DNA of 5,553 bases from Corallincola sp. (lineage in GTDB: Bacteria > Pseudomonadota > Gammaproteobacteria > Enterobacterales > Neiellaceae). The notes beneath the pieces were generated by a model, which worked only from the letters and a program-made list of their open reading frames with translations, was not told the origin of the DNA and made no database searches. Positions within the stretch are counted from its first letter, which is position 1. Each line of letters opens with the position of its first letter. Both the position numbers and the translations under genes were made by a program. Below are positions 1-5,552 of the stretch, piece by piece. The stretch is taken from contig JAGOCY010000123.1 in assembly GCA_017998495.1 (NCBI GenBank), positions 1 through 5,553 of the forward strand, written 5' to 3'.

Positions 1-273
1 TTCATTCTTTTGGCCCATCGCCTCTTCAAGGGCGTCGCGCACGATCTTGAGGAACGCCTGACCGGGGCTGAGGCTCTTCTGCACCTCTTGACCAAGGGCG
101 CGCTCCTTGACGGTGGTGACAAACTGTTTGACCACCGGCAACGCCACGTCGGCTTCCAGCAACGCCATGCGCACTTCGCGCAGCGTCTCCTGAATATTCT
201 CCTCGGTCAGACGACCACGACCGGTAATGTTGCGCAGCGTGCGCGACAGGCGATCCGACAGATTCTCGAACAT
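1..273 (-). CDS. ffh: Signal recognition particle protein Ffh, N-terminal part (gene runs off the left edge)
   Basis: Ffh is the GTPase subunit of the bacterial signal recognition particle. It binds 4.5S RNA and signal sequences of nascent membrane proteins and delivers ribosomes to the receptor FtsY. Reading leftward from the ATG at 273-271, the 91 codons in the window begin MFENLSDRLSRTLRNITG and continue through RLTEENIQETLREVRMALLE and ADVALPVVKQF, which is the helical N domain of SRP54-type GTPases. The G domain (P-loop) and the methionine-rich M domain lie beyond base 1, so integrity of the full gene (about 450 residues in the family) cannot be judged. The start is supported by the canonical MFENL N-terminus and an AGGGAG ribosome-binding site 10 bases upstream. 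The gene is divergent from ypjD, as in E. coli. Identification is from recognised sequence and is secure. Confidence 0.97.
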   Translation of the reverse strand, partial: MFENLSDRLSRTLRNITGRGRLTEENIQETLREVRMALLEADVALPVVKQFVTTVKERALGQEVQKSLSPGQAFLKIVRDALEEAMGQKNE

Positions 274-283
274 GGCGATTGCG

Positions 284-289
284 CTCCCT
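284..289 (-). promoter_or_regulatory. Ribosome-binding site of ffh
   Basis: On the minus strand this reads AGGGAG, ending 10 bases before the ATG at 273. The spacing is slightly long but acceptable, and it supports the chosen ffh start. Confidence 0.6.
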
Positions 290-318
290 GCCCCCTCGGG
301 GCATCAACTTGGCCGCGG

Positions 319-324
319 ATTATA
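319..324 (-). promoter_or_regulatory. Putative -10 element of the ffh promoter (perfect TATAAT)
   Basis: The minus strand reads TATAAT, a perfect sigma-70 -10 hexamer, about 46 bases upstream of the ffh ATG, which predicts a leader of roughly 40 bases. No good -35 element lies at 16-18 bases spacing (the minus strand there reads TCCCGT). The nearest -35-like hexamer, TTGTCT at 352-347, is 22 bases away, too far for a classical promoter. The assignment therefore rests on the -10 box and its position. Activator help or a different start site is possible. Confidence 0.5.
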
Positions 325-352
325 CCGCCAAGGCGACGCCGACGGGAGACAA

Positions 353-382
353 TTGGCCGCCAACAGCTGGCGGCGTTATAGT
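353..382 (+). promoter_or_regulatory. Putative sigma-70 promoter reading toward ypjD
   Basis: TTGGCC (353-358, 4 of 6 matches to the -35 consensus) is followed after 18 bases by TATAGT (377-382, 5 of 6 matches to the -10). Transcription would start near 389 and leave a leader of about 120 bases before the ypjD ATG at 512. It lies back to back with the ffh -10 box at 319-324. A dyad (356-374) fills the spacer. Inferred from motifs only. Confidence 0.35.
356..374. repeat. Perfect 7-bp inverted repeat between the divergent ffh and ypjD promoters
   Basis: GCCGCCA (356-362) and TGGCGGC (368-374) are exact reverse complements separated by five bases (ACAGC). No T-run follows on either strand, so it does not look like an intrinsic terminator. 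Its place inside the spacer of the rightward promoter candidate and upstream of the ffh -10 box would suit an operator, but a chance dyad in GC-rich DNA is also possible. Confidence 0.45.
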
Positions 383-498
383 GCAACCTCAGTAGCCCCG
401 ATCACGTCGTGCCATGGCCCTGTTGACTATCGCTCACCCACCACTGCCGCGTTCACCGCTACCCTGGCCCAATGGGGCTGCGCTGAGCGCTGGCCCAC

Positions 499-505
499 AG
501 GGAAG
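499..505 (+). promoter_or_regulatory. Ribosome-binding site of ypjD
   Basis: AGGGAAG lies six bases before the ATG at 512. It decides the start, because the open frame continues upstream without a stop to about base 227 and would otherwise add a spurious 95-residue extension. Confidence 0.7.
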
Positions 506-511
506 CGAGCC

Positions 512-1306
512 ATGACAACACTGGTCGGTCTGCTCGCCGCCCTCTGCTATGCCTTAAGTGGCACCGCTGCTGCCCGGGTGATGGCCGGCCACGGCCACAC
601 TGCCCGGCTGGTAATGCCACTGGCGGCGGCTGCCATGCTGCTTCATCTGCTTTATCTGGCACTGGCGCTGCCGGCCACCGCCGGCACCGATTTCGGGGTG
701 CTCAAGACCGGCGCCACTGCCGGGCTGCTAATCACGCTGCTGCTCACCACCATCCATAGCCGCAAGCCGCTGTTACCGCTGTTGCCACCCACCTATTTCA
801 TCGCAACCGTGGTGGTGGTGGTGGCGGTGCTGGTGCCCGAGCACCGCTTTTATGATCTGGGCCACAAGCCTGCCGTGGTGCTGCATATCGCCCTGTCGCT
901 GTCCGCTTATGCATTGTTTAACGTCTGTGCCCTACTGGCGCTGCTGGTGGCCTTCATCCAACACCGGCTGAAGCAGCGCAAGATGGGGCTAAACCCTGCC
1001 ATCCCGTCACTGGTTGGCGTTGAGCAGTTGCTGCAACAGCTGCTGGCCATGGGCATAGTCGTGCTGGCTGCGGCGGTTGCTACTGGCCTGCTGTTCCTCG
1101 AAGGCTTCTGGGGCCAGGGGCAAGCCCACAAGGCGATTATGACCAGCGCCGCCCTGCTGTTTTACATGGGCTTGTGGTGGCGCCAGCGGCGGGTTGGCAT
1201 CCGTGGCCGAGTGCTGGTGATCGCCCATGTCGGCGGCGCGCTGCTATTGACCCTGGCCTATTTCGGTAGCCGCCTGATCCGCGAAGTGCTGCTGGAACGG
1301 CTGTAA
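512..1306 (+). CDS. ypjD: YpjD/CcsA-family inner-membrane protein (cytochrome c assembly-like)
   Basis: The predicted product has 264 residues, nearly the same length as E. coli YpjD (about 263 by recall). It is almost wholly hydrophobic, with about eight likely membrane segments (roughly residues 3-22, 33-53, 64-81, 89-108, 121-148, 176-198, 209-223 and 233-256). Family hallmarks include the LHIALSLSAYALFN stretch (residues 124-137, with His125), the GQAHKA motif (203-208, His206) and the C-terminal LTLAYFGSR (246-254). It belongs to the CcsA/CcmF/YpjD superfamily, whose better-studied members handle haem for cytochrome c maturation. The tryptophan-rich WWD haem-handling motif is not evident, and the exact role of YpjD is not established. 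The ATG at 512 is chosen from its ribosome-binding site and the family length. It is divergent from ffh and upstream of corB, as in E. coli. Partial co-transcription with corB is likely, although corB seems to have its own promoter. Confidence 0.9.
   Translation: MTTLVGLLAALCYALSGTAAARVMAGHGHTARLVMPLAAAAMLLHLLYLALALPATAGTDFGVLKTGATAGLLITLLLTTIHSRKPLLPLLPPTYFIATVVVVVAVLVPEHRFYDLGHKPAVVLHIALSLSAYALFNVCALLALLVAFIQHRLKQRKMGLNPAIPSLVGVEQLLQQLLAMGIVVLAAAVATGLLFLEGFWGQGQAHKAIMTSAALLFYMGLWWRQRRVGIRGRVLVIAHVGGALLLTLAYFGSRLIREVLLERL
809..823 (+). repeat. (GTG)5 trinucleotide run inside ypjD
   Basis: Five tandem in-frame GTG codons encode Val100-Val104 in a predicted membrane helix of YpjD. Unit changes would keep the frame, so it is unlikely to act as an on/off phase switch. 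It probably reflects valine-rich composition with a single preferred codon. Confidence 0.6.
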
Positions 1307-1317
1307 CCGTAGCACCC

Positions 1318-1346
1318 TTGACACCCTGAACGTTAGTTGCGCTAAT
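1318..1346 (+). promoter_or_regulatory. Strong candidate sigma-70 promoter of corB with extended -10
   Basis: A perfect TTGACA (1318-1323) is followed by exactly 17 bases and then GCTAAT (1341-1346, 4 of 6 matches to TATAAT). A TGC triplet (1338-1340) directly before it fits the extended -10 pattern TGn. The predicted transcription start is near 1353, leaving a leader of about 26 bases with a good ribosome-binding site. It lies wholly in the 72-base gap after the ypjD stop, so corB is probably transcribed on its own as well as by read-through. Confidence 0.6.
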
Positions 1347-1366
1347 GAAGCCCCTTCAATAGCGCT

Positions 1367-1371
1367 GGAAG
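1367..1371 (+). promoter_or_regulatory. Ribosome-binding site deciding the TTG start of corB
   Basis: GGAAG lies seven bases before the TTG at 1379, an ideal spacing. It supports this rare start codon over any internal ATG; the first internal methionine (residue 30) lies beyond the first membrane helix. Confidence 0.7.
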
Positions 1372-1378
1372 CCACTGT

Positions 1379-2659
1379 TTGGACGACATATCCACGGGCA
1401 CCCTGGTCATTGCCCTGTTTGTCCTGATCATCTGCTCTGCCTTCTTCTCCGCCTCGGAAACCGGGATGATGTCGCTTAACCGCTACCGGTTGCGCCATCT
1501 GGCCAAACACCACCACCGCGGCGCCAAAAAAGTCAGCAAACTGCTGGAACGGCCGGATCGCCTGATCGGCGTGATCCTCACCGGCAATAACATCGTCAAT
1601 ATCCTTGCCTCCGCCATCGGCACCATTATCGGTATCCGCCTCTATGGCGATTACGGCGTGGCCGCAGCCACCGCCGCCCTGACCGTGATCATCCTGCTGT
1701 TTGCCGAGATCACTCCCAAGACGCTGGCGGCTCTCTACCCGGAGCGGATCGCCTTTCCCGCCAGCTATCCTCTGTCACTGCTGCTCAAATTGCTTTACCC
1801 GCTGGTGTGGCTGCTCAACACCATCGGCAACAGCCTGCTCAAAGTGCTGGGAGCCAACGTCAGTGCCAGCCGCGATGACCATTTGAGCTCAGATGAGCTG
1901 CGCACCGTGGTTCACGAAGCTGGCAAGCTGATCCCGCGTCGCCATCAGGAGATGCTGCTGTCGATCCTCGATCTGGAGAAAGTGACGGTCGAGGACATCA
2001 TGGTGCCGCGCAGCGAGATCGTGGGTATCGACATCAACGACGACTGGAAAAGTATCCTGCGCCAGATCAGCCATGGCCAGCACACCCGGGTACTGCTCTA
2101 CCGCGACACTATTGATGACGCCGTGGGCTTTATTCACGCACGCGACGCCCTGCGCCTGCTGACTAAAGAGCAGTTTGACAAAGGCACCCTGCTGCGCGCG
2201 GTGCGCGAGCTCTATTTCATCCCTGAAGGCACGCCGCTCAATGTCCAGTTGCTGAAATTCCAGCGCAACCGCGAACGGGTTGGGCTAGTGGTCGATGAGT
2301 ACGGTGACATTCAGGGGCTGGTGACGCTCGAAGACATTCTGGAAGAGATCGTCGGTGACTTCACCACCACCATGGCGCCGTCGACCAGCGATGAAGTGCA
2401 GCCCCAGGCCGATGGCAGTTATCTGGTTGAAGGCAGTGCCAGCATCCGCGATCTCAACCGCGAGATGCACTGGAAACTGCCCACCGATGGCCCCAAGACC
2501 CTGAGCGGCTTGATCATCGAGTACCTCGAAGAGATCCCTCACGCCAACATCGGTATTCGACTGGCCGGCTACCCCATAGATGTTCTGGAAGTAGCCGACA
2601 ACATGGTGCGCCTGGCGCGCATCCACCCGGCCGAGTACCGCCCGCCCGGCAACGATTAA
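1379..2659 (+). CDS. corB: CorB/CNNM-family membrane protein (divalent cation, Mg2+/Co2+ transport) with TTG start
   Basis: The product has 426 residues and matches E. coli CorB (YfjD) from end to end as I recall it. Domains in order: a DUF21/CNNM transmembrane domain (about residues 5-160), two CBS domains (about 205-328) and a C-terminal CorC_HlyC domain (about 340-415). In DUF21 one sees SASETGMMSLNRYRLRHLAK (24-43), the GNNIVN motif (69-74) and FAEITPKT (108-115); these carry the polar residues conserved in the family's ion site. The CBS region shows VEDIMVPRSEIVGIDIN (204-220) and GDIQGLVTLEDILEEIVGDF (309-328). CNNM/CorB proteins are inner-membrane Mg2+ transporters or efflux regulators, usually gated by nucleotide binding to the CBS pair; in Salmonella, corB is linked to cobalt resistance and CorA-dependent Mg2+ efflux. 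The TTG start gives MDDIST..., collinear with the E. coli N-terminus. Older annotations may call it a hemolysin. It ends 12 bases from the convergent lipoprotein gene, with no clear terminator between. Confidence 0.93.
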   Translation: MDDISTGTLVIALFVLIICSAFFSASETGMMSLNRYRLRHLAKHHHRGAKKVSKLLERPDRLIGVILTGNNIVNILASAIGTIIGIRLYGDYGVAAATAALTVIILLFAEITPKTLAALYPERIAFPASYPLSLLLKLLYPLVWLLNTIGNSLLKVLGANVSASRDDHLSSDELRTVVHEAGKLIPRRHQEMLLSILDLEKVTVEDIMVPRSEIVGIDINDDWKSILRQISHGQHTRVLLYRDTIDDAVGFIHARDALRLLTKEQFDKGTLLRAVRELYFIPEGTPLNVQLLKFQRNRERVGLVVDEYGDIQGLVTLEDILEEIVGDFTTTMAPSTSDEVQPQADGSYLVEGSASIRDLNREMHWKLPTDGPKTLSGLIIEYLEEIPHANIGIRLAGYPIDVLEVADNMVRLARIHPAEYRPPGND

Positions 2660-2671
2660 CGCCGCCCCGCC

Positions 2672-3079
2672 TCAAGGACAGGGGCGCGCTTCCTGCTTCC
2701 ACACCACCGGCTGCCAGTAATCATTCTGGGTGGAGTAGCGCTGCTCGGGCAGGAAGCGGGCGCCAAGGTAATAGATCTGCCCCTCCGCCACCTCGACCGC
2801 TAAGGTCTGGCTGTTACCGCGATGGCGGGCGTTGACCGCCAGCCGCGAATCCTGGATCTGCTCATAGACCTTGAGTTCATGGCGACCGGCTGGCAACGGA
2901 CGCAAGCTACGGGCATTGACGTTGTCACCGTCAATCGCATCCACCGTCAGCGGGTGAATATCACGGCCCACAGGCGTCACCTCAACGCTGTAGATCCAGC
3001 CACAACTCTGCATCGGCTCGGTGCTGGCACAACCCGTAATGGCCGCAACCAGCAGCAGCGCACTAATCTGATAACGCAT
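2672..3079 (-). CDS. Small predicted outer-membrane lipoprotein of unknown function
   Basis: The predicted product has 135 residues. It starts MRYQISALLLVAAITGC, a lipoprotein signal peptide with lipobox ITGC and lipidated Cys17. Ala follows the cysteine, not Asp, so sorting to the outer membrane is expected. The mature domain (about 118 residues) looks beta-rich and contains SLRPLPAGRHELKVYEQIQD, then AEGQIYYLGARFLPEQR and YWQPVVWK. Besides Cys17 it has Cys26 and Cys134, the latter the penultimate residue, which could form a disulfide tying both ends together. I do not recognise the family and assign no function. The ATG at 3079 is preferred over an in-frame GTG at 3088 because GGAGG (3092-3088) sits eight bases before the ATG and would overlap the GTG. 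It lies 18 bases downstream of gshA in the same direction and probably shares its transcript. In related bacteria luxS often occupies this position; this protein is not LuxS (no HTMEH-type zinc motif and too short). Confidence 0.85.
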   Translation of the reverse strand: MRYQISALLLVAAITGCASTEPMQSCGWIYSVEVTPVGRDIHPLTVDAIDGDNVNARSLRPLPAGRHELKVYEQIQDSRLAVNARHRGNSQTLAVEVAEGQIYYLGARFLPEQRYSTQNDYWQPVVWKQEARPCP

Positions 3080-3087
3080 CACCCTCA

Positions 3088-3092
3088 CCTCC
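3088..3092 (-). promoter_or_regulatory. Ribosome-binding site of the lipoprotein gene
   Basis: The minus strand reads GGAGG within a GGGGGAGG run, eight bases before the ATG at 3079. It selects the ATG over the upstream in-frame GTG at 3088. It lies just past the gshA stop, allowing efficient re-initiation by ribosomes finishing gshA. Confidence 0.75.
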
Positions 3093-3093
3093 C

Positions 3094-3108
3094 CCGGTTA
3101 AACCGGTT
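3094..3108. repeat. Short palindrome over the gshA stop codon
   Basis: CCGGTT (3094-3099) and AACCGG (3101-3106) are reverse complements around one base, and AACCGGTT (3101-3108) is itself palindromic. In the minus-strand mRNA, CCGG could pair with the next CCGG over a five-base loop just before the lipoprotein ribosome-binding site. The stem is only four pairs, there is no T-run, and it overlaps the gshA TAA. It is too small to be a convincing terminator. Confidence 0.35.
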
Positions 3109-4672
3109 CCACCGCGCGTCGATAGTATTGCGCCAGAAACTGGTCAAAGGGTAGCTGAGGTTCACTGTCAATGGCGGCTTGTGCGGCCAGCGACTGGCGA
3201 GCCAGCTCGGCAAAGCGCTGCTCGTCCAGCTGCTCATACTCACCCTCGAGAAAGTACTGGCGGTGACGCTCGGCCAGCCGCATGGCCAGCGGCCTGTTGT
3301 TGCCATCCTGACCAAGGATCGCCTCCAGTACTTTGGCCGACGGGGTCAACGCGGGGTCCAGCACCTTGGCATGCTGGGCGTTGAGGGCCGCCAGGTAGCC
3401 ACCATCGGGGCTCACCCCGTCCAGCAGCACTGCCAGTGGCTCCAACCGCTGACAAAGATCCAGCAGCAGCTGACGCAGTGGCCGCTCGATCCCCGCCACC
3501 GTCAACTGCAACCCAGGATCACGGCCATAGAGCACCACCTGATTGAAGTTGGCCGCCGCTTCCGCCATCTCGCCAGCAGCAAAAGGACGATGGTCGGCCA
3601 GGGCGCAGTCAAGCATCAGCAAATCGATAAAGCGCAAGGCATCAGGGTTGATGCCGGTGGGCTCGAATGGATCGAGATCCAGGGTGCGCACCTCGACATA
3701 CTCGATACCATGGCGGCGCAACGCCGACAGTGGCGTTTCGCCCGCCTTGAGGCTGCGTTTGGGGCGAATCGGCGCGTAGAGCTCATTTTCAATCTGCAGG
3801 ATGTTGGCGTTGAGCTGGCGATAATCGCCATCAACACAGACCCCGATCGCCTCAAAGGTTGGTTCCGGTGTGGTGATCGCCGCTTCAATGGCCGCCAGAT
3901 AGGCGGGTAGCGAGTTGTAATCGACGCTCAACCGGGCCTGGGCGCGATTGGTGTAGCCCAGATCACTCATGCGTAGACTGGTGGCATAAGGCAGATAGCA
4001 GGTGCCACCGGCAGTGCAGGCAAACGGCAGCTCACTGCCCTTAAGATTAACGAACGAGCGGCACAGGCTGGGCGAGGCCCCAAACAGATAGGGGACCACC
4101 CAGGCCTGACGGCGGAAATTGCGGATCAGCCCCATGTAGCAGGCTGAACGCTGAGCAGCGTCGAGCGGTTGCTCGCTGCCCAGGATCTGCTGCCACAGGC
4201 GATCGCTGAACGACAGGTTGTAATGCACCCCGGCGATCAGCTGCATCACGCTGCCATAGCGGTGGTGCAGTCCCACGCGATACAGGGTCTTCATCCGCCC
4301 GACATTACTGCTGCCATAACGGGCAACGGGGATCTCCCCTTCACTGGGCACATAGCAGGGCATCGACATCGGCCACAGGCGCTGTTCGGGCAGCTGACGG
4401 TGCACAAAACGGTGGATATCGCGCAGGGTAACCAGCGTCTCATCAATGGTCGCGGCTACCGGGGTGATGAACTCCAGCAGCGACTCGGAGAAATCGGTGG
4501 TGATCAGGGGATGGGTTAACGCCGATCCCAGCTTGGGATCATGAGGGGTCATCGCCAGTTGACCTCGCTCAGTGACTCTCAGGGTCTCACGCTCCACCCC
4601 GCGACGCAGCTCGGTCAGCAGCGCCGGTTCAGCGGCCAGCCGCATCAATCCCTGGCTCAAAGTCTGGGTCAC
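3098..4672 (-). CDS. gshA: Glutamate-cysteine ligase GshA (GTG start)
   Basis: GshA catalyses the ATP-dependent joining of L-glutamate (through its gamma-carboxyl) to L-cysteine, the first and usually limiting step of glutathione synthesis in the cytoplasm. The product has 524 residues (E. coli GshA about 518) and resembles it throughout. From the GTG at 4672 the numbering coincides with the E. coli enzyme: the RGVERETLRV block (24-33) carries Glu27 and Glu29, ITTDFSESLLEFITP (57-71) carries Asp60 and Glu67, and GVHYN (148-152) carries His150, matching metal or substrate ligands of the family. Further blocks are WPMSMPCY (100-107), LPYATSLRMSDLGYTN, LQIENELYAPIRPKR and IEYVEVRTLDLDPF. An open frame continues 28 codons upstream but overlaps the M16 gene. 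GTG at 4672 is favoured by GGAGG four bases upstream and by the exact N-terminal alignment; ATG at 4645 is the alternative. It begins 10 bases after the M16 stop and is followed after 18 bases by the lipoprotein gene, suggesting one operon with a promoter outside the window. Confidence 0.96.
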   Translation of the reverse strand: MTQTLSQGLMRLAAEPALLTELRRGVERETLRVTERGQLAMTPHDPKLGSALTHPLITTDFSESLLEFITPVAATIDETLVTLRDIHRFVHRQLPEQRLWPMSMPCYVPSEGEIPVARYGSSNVGRMKTLYRVGLHHRYGSVMQLIAGVHYNLSFSDRLWQQILGSEQPLDAAQRSACYMGLIRNFRRQAWVVPYLFGASPSLCRSFVNLKGSELPFACTAGGTCYLPYATSLRMSDLGYTNRAQARLSVDYNSLPAYLAAIEAAITTPEPTFEAIGVCVDGDYRQLNANILQIENELYAPIRPKRSLKAGETPLSALRRHGIEYVEVRTLDLDPFEPTGINPDALRFIDLLMLDCALADHRPFAAGEMAEAAANFNQVVLYGRDPGLQLTVAGIERPLRQLLLDLCQRLEPLAVLLDGVSPDGGYLAALNAQHAKVLDPALTPSAKVLEAILGQDGNNRPLAMRLAERHRQYFLEGEYEQLDEQRFAELARQSLAAQAAIDSEPQLPFDQFLAQYYRRAVEPV

Positions 4673-4676
4673 AGTG

Positions 4677-4681
4677 CCTCC
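4677..4681 (-). promoter_or_regulatory. Ribosome-binding site of gshA
   Basis: The minus strand reads GGAGG four bases before the GTG at 4672 and immediately after the M16 stop codon (TAG at 4685-4683). The spacing is on the short side. The position next to the upstream stop suggests translational coupling of gshA to the peptidase gene. Confidence 0.6.
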
Positions 4682-4682
4682 A

Positions 4683-5552
4683 CTATTGATTGTCCACGGC
4701 CAGCACAAAAGGATTGCCCGCGCGCTGCTGGCTACGCAACAGATCGCCATCACCAACCAGGATCAGGGTCATGTCACGCGGGGCCAGCCAGCGTTTGGCG
4801 ATGGCATTGAGCTCGTCACGGCTCATGCTCCGCAGCCGCTCAGCCTGCTGGCGGGTAAAGCCTGGCTGCAAGCCATAGCGCTGCACTTCCGCCAGGAAAC
4901 GGGCCTTGGCCTGCGGGCTTTCGTAGCTCAGCACCTCACCCTGCAACAGAGCGCTGCGCACCAGCTCCAGCTCGGCATCGGTCATGCCGTCACGCTGGTA
5001 ACGATAGAGCTCGCGAAGGATCTCAGTGGCAGCGGCAAAGGCGGCATGATCGGCCACGTCGGTCGTGACTTGGAACAGGCCCGAGTGCTTACCACCGACA
5101 AACGCCGATTTGGCGCCATAGGTATAGCCCTTGTCCTCGCGCAGGTTGAGGTTGAGGCGACTGTTAAAGGCGCCGCCGAGTGGGTAATTCATGATGCGGG
5201 CGGCAAAGTAATCACCACTGACATCAAAGGGCATGGCGCGACGCACCACGCGGATCGCGGTCTGGGCACTGCCCGGCAGATTGACGATGCGCACCCGCCC
5301 AGCCGTATCTGTGGGAAAACGTGCTGGGTCCGGGCGGTAGATGGTCAGGGGGGCACGTTTCCACTGACCAAACTGGTTGAGCTTGGCATACCACTGGCTG
5401 GCAGACAGGCGACCGACCACGGTGAATGAGGCGGCGCCAGCACTGTAGCTGCTGCGGTAATAGTCAAAGACATCCTGCAGGCTCAGGGCCGCCACCGATT
5501 CCGGACTGCCGCCTGACGGCCGCCCGGCGCGCTGGTGACCAAAGAGCGCCGC
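4683..5552 (-). CDS. M16-family (insulinase/pitrilysin-like) peptidase, C-terminal part (5' end off the right edge)
   Basis: The last 289 codons of a peptidase-M16 family protein are present; the frame stays open to the right edge, so the true start is outside. The fragment opens AALFGHQRAGRPSGGSPESV, then SLQDVFDYYRSSYS and a TVVG strand, which is the end of one M16 domain. After a linker it shows a complete M16 C-terminal-type domain with the diagnostic block RLNLNLREDKGYTYGAKSAF (around 5155-5095) carrying the conserved Arg/Tyr of the family, and it ends with an MTLILVGDGD strand. The zinc-binding HxxEH motif is not in the window and would lie upstream if the protein is active; an inactive M16 homologue cannot be excluded. 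Members with signal peptides act in the periplasm or envelope, but localisation cannot be judged here. By recall, an insulinase-family gene near gshA also occurs in Vibrio, so the linkage looks ancestral. It stops 10 bases before gshA and is probably co-transcribed with it. Confidence 0.92.
   Translation of the reverse strand, partial: AALFGHQRAGRPSGGSPESVAALSLQDVFDYYRSSYSAGAASFTVVGRLSASQWYAKLNQFGQWKRAPLTIYRPDPARFPTDTAGRVRIVNLPGSAQTAIRVVRRAMPFDVSGDYFAARIMNYPLGGAFNSRLNLNLREDKGYTYGAKSAFVGGKHSGLFQVTTDVADHAAFAAATEILRELYRYQRDGMTDAELELVRSALLQGEVLSYESPQAKARFLAEVQRYGLQPGFTRQQAERLRSMSRDELNAIAKRWLAPRDMTLILVGDGDLLRSQQRAGNPFVLAVDNQ

Noticed and set aside
10..381. 123-codon plus-strand frame over the ffh start
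   Set aside because: Antisense to the conserved Ffh N domain and running into the promoter region; a shadow frame.
423..428. TTGACT as a second -35 for ypjD
   Set aside because: At 16-18 bases downstream the sequence is GC-rich (GCCGCG), with no -10-like hexamer.
227..511. In-frame 95-codon extension upstream of ypjD
   Set aside because: It overlaps the divergent ffh start and promoter region, has no family similarity, and the ATG at 512 has a good ribosome-binding site and gives the family length.
2285..2626. 113-codon minus-strand frame within corB
   Set aside because: Antisense to the conserved CBS/CorC_HlyC coding region, with no independent signals.
2663..2686. CGCCCC/GGGGCG dyad as a corB terminator
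   Set aside because: The loop is 12 bases, the stem only six pairs, and there is no T-tract; not a credible intrinsic terminator.
3080..3088. GTG at 3088 as start of the lipoprotein
   Set aside because: The ribosome-binding site would overlap this codon. The ATG at 3079 has ideal eight-base spacing and still gives a complete signal peptide.
3179..3910. 243-codon open frame on the plus strand opposite gshA
   Set aside because: Antisense shadow of a conserved enzyme gene; the Gln/Arg/His-rich product has no recognisable motif.
4673..4756. 28-codon upstream extension of gshA
   Set aside because: It overlaps the M16 coding end and has no counterpart in GshA. GTG at 4672 gives exact N-terminal numbering with the E. 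coli enzyme.
4572..5429. 285-codon open frame on the plus strand opposite M16/gshA
   Set aside because: It lies antisense to two well-identified genes, has low-complexity composition typical of a GC-rich shadow frame, and shows no recognisable domain.
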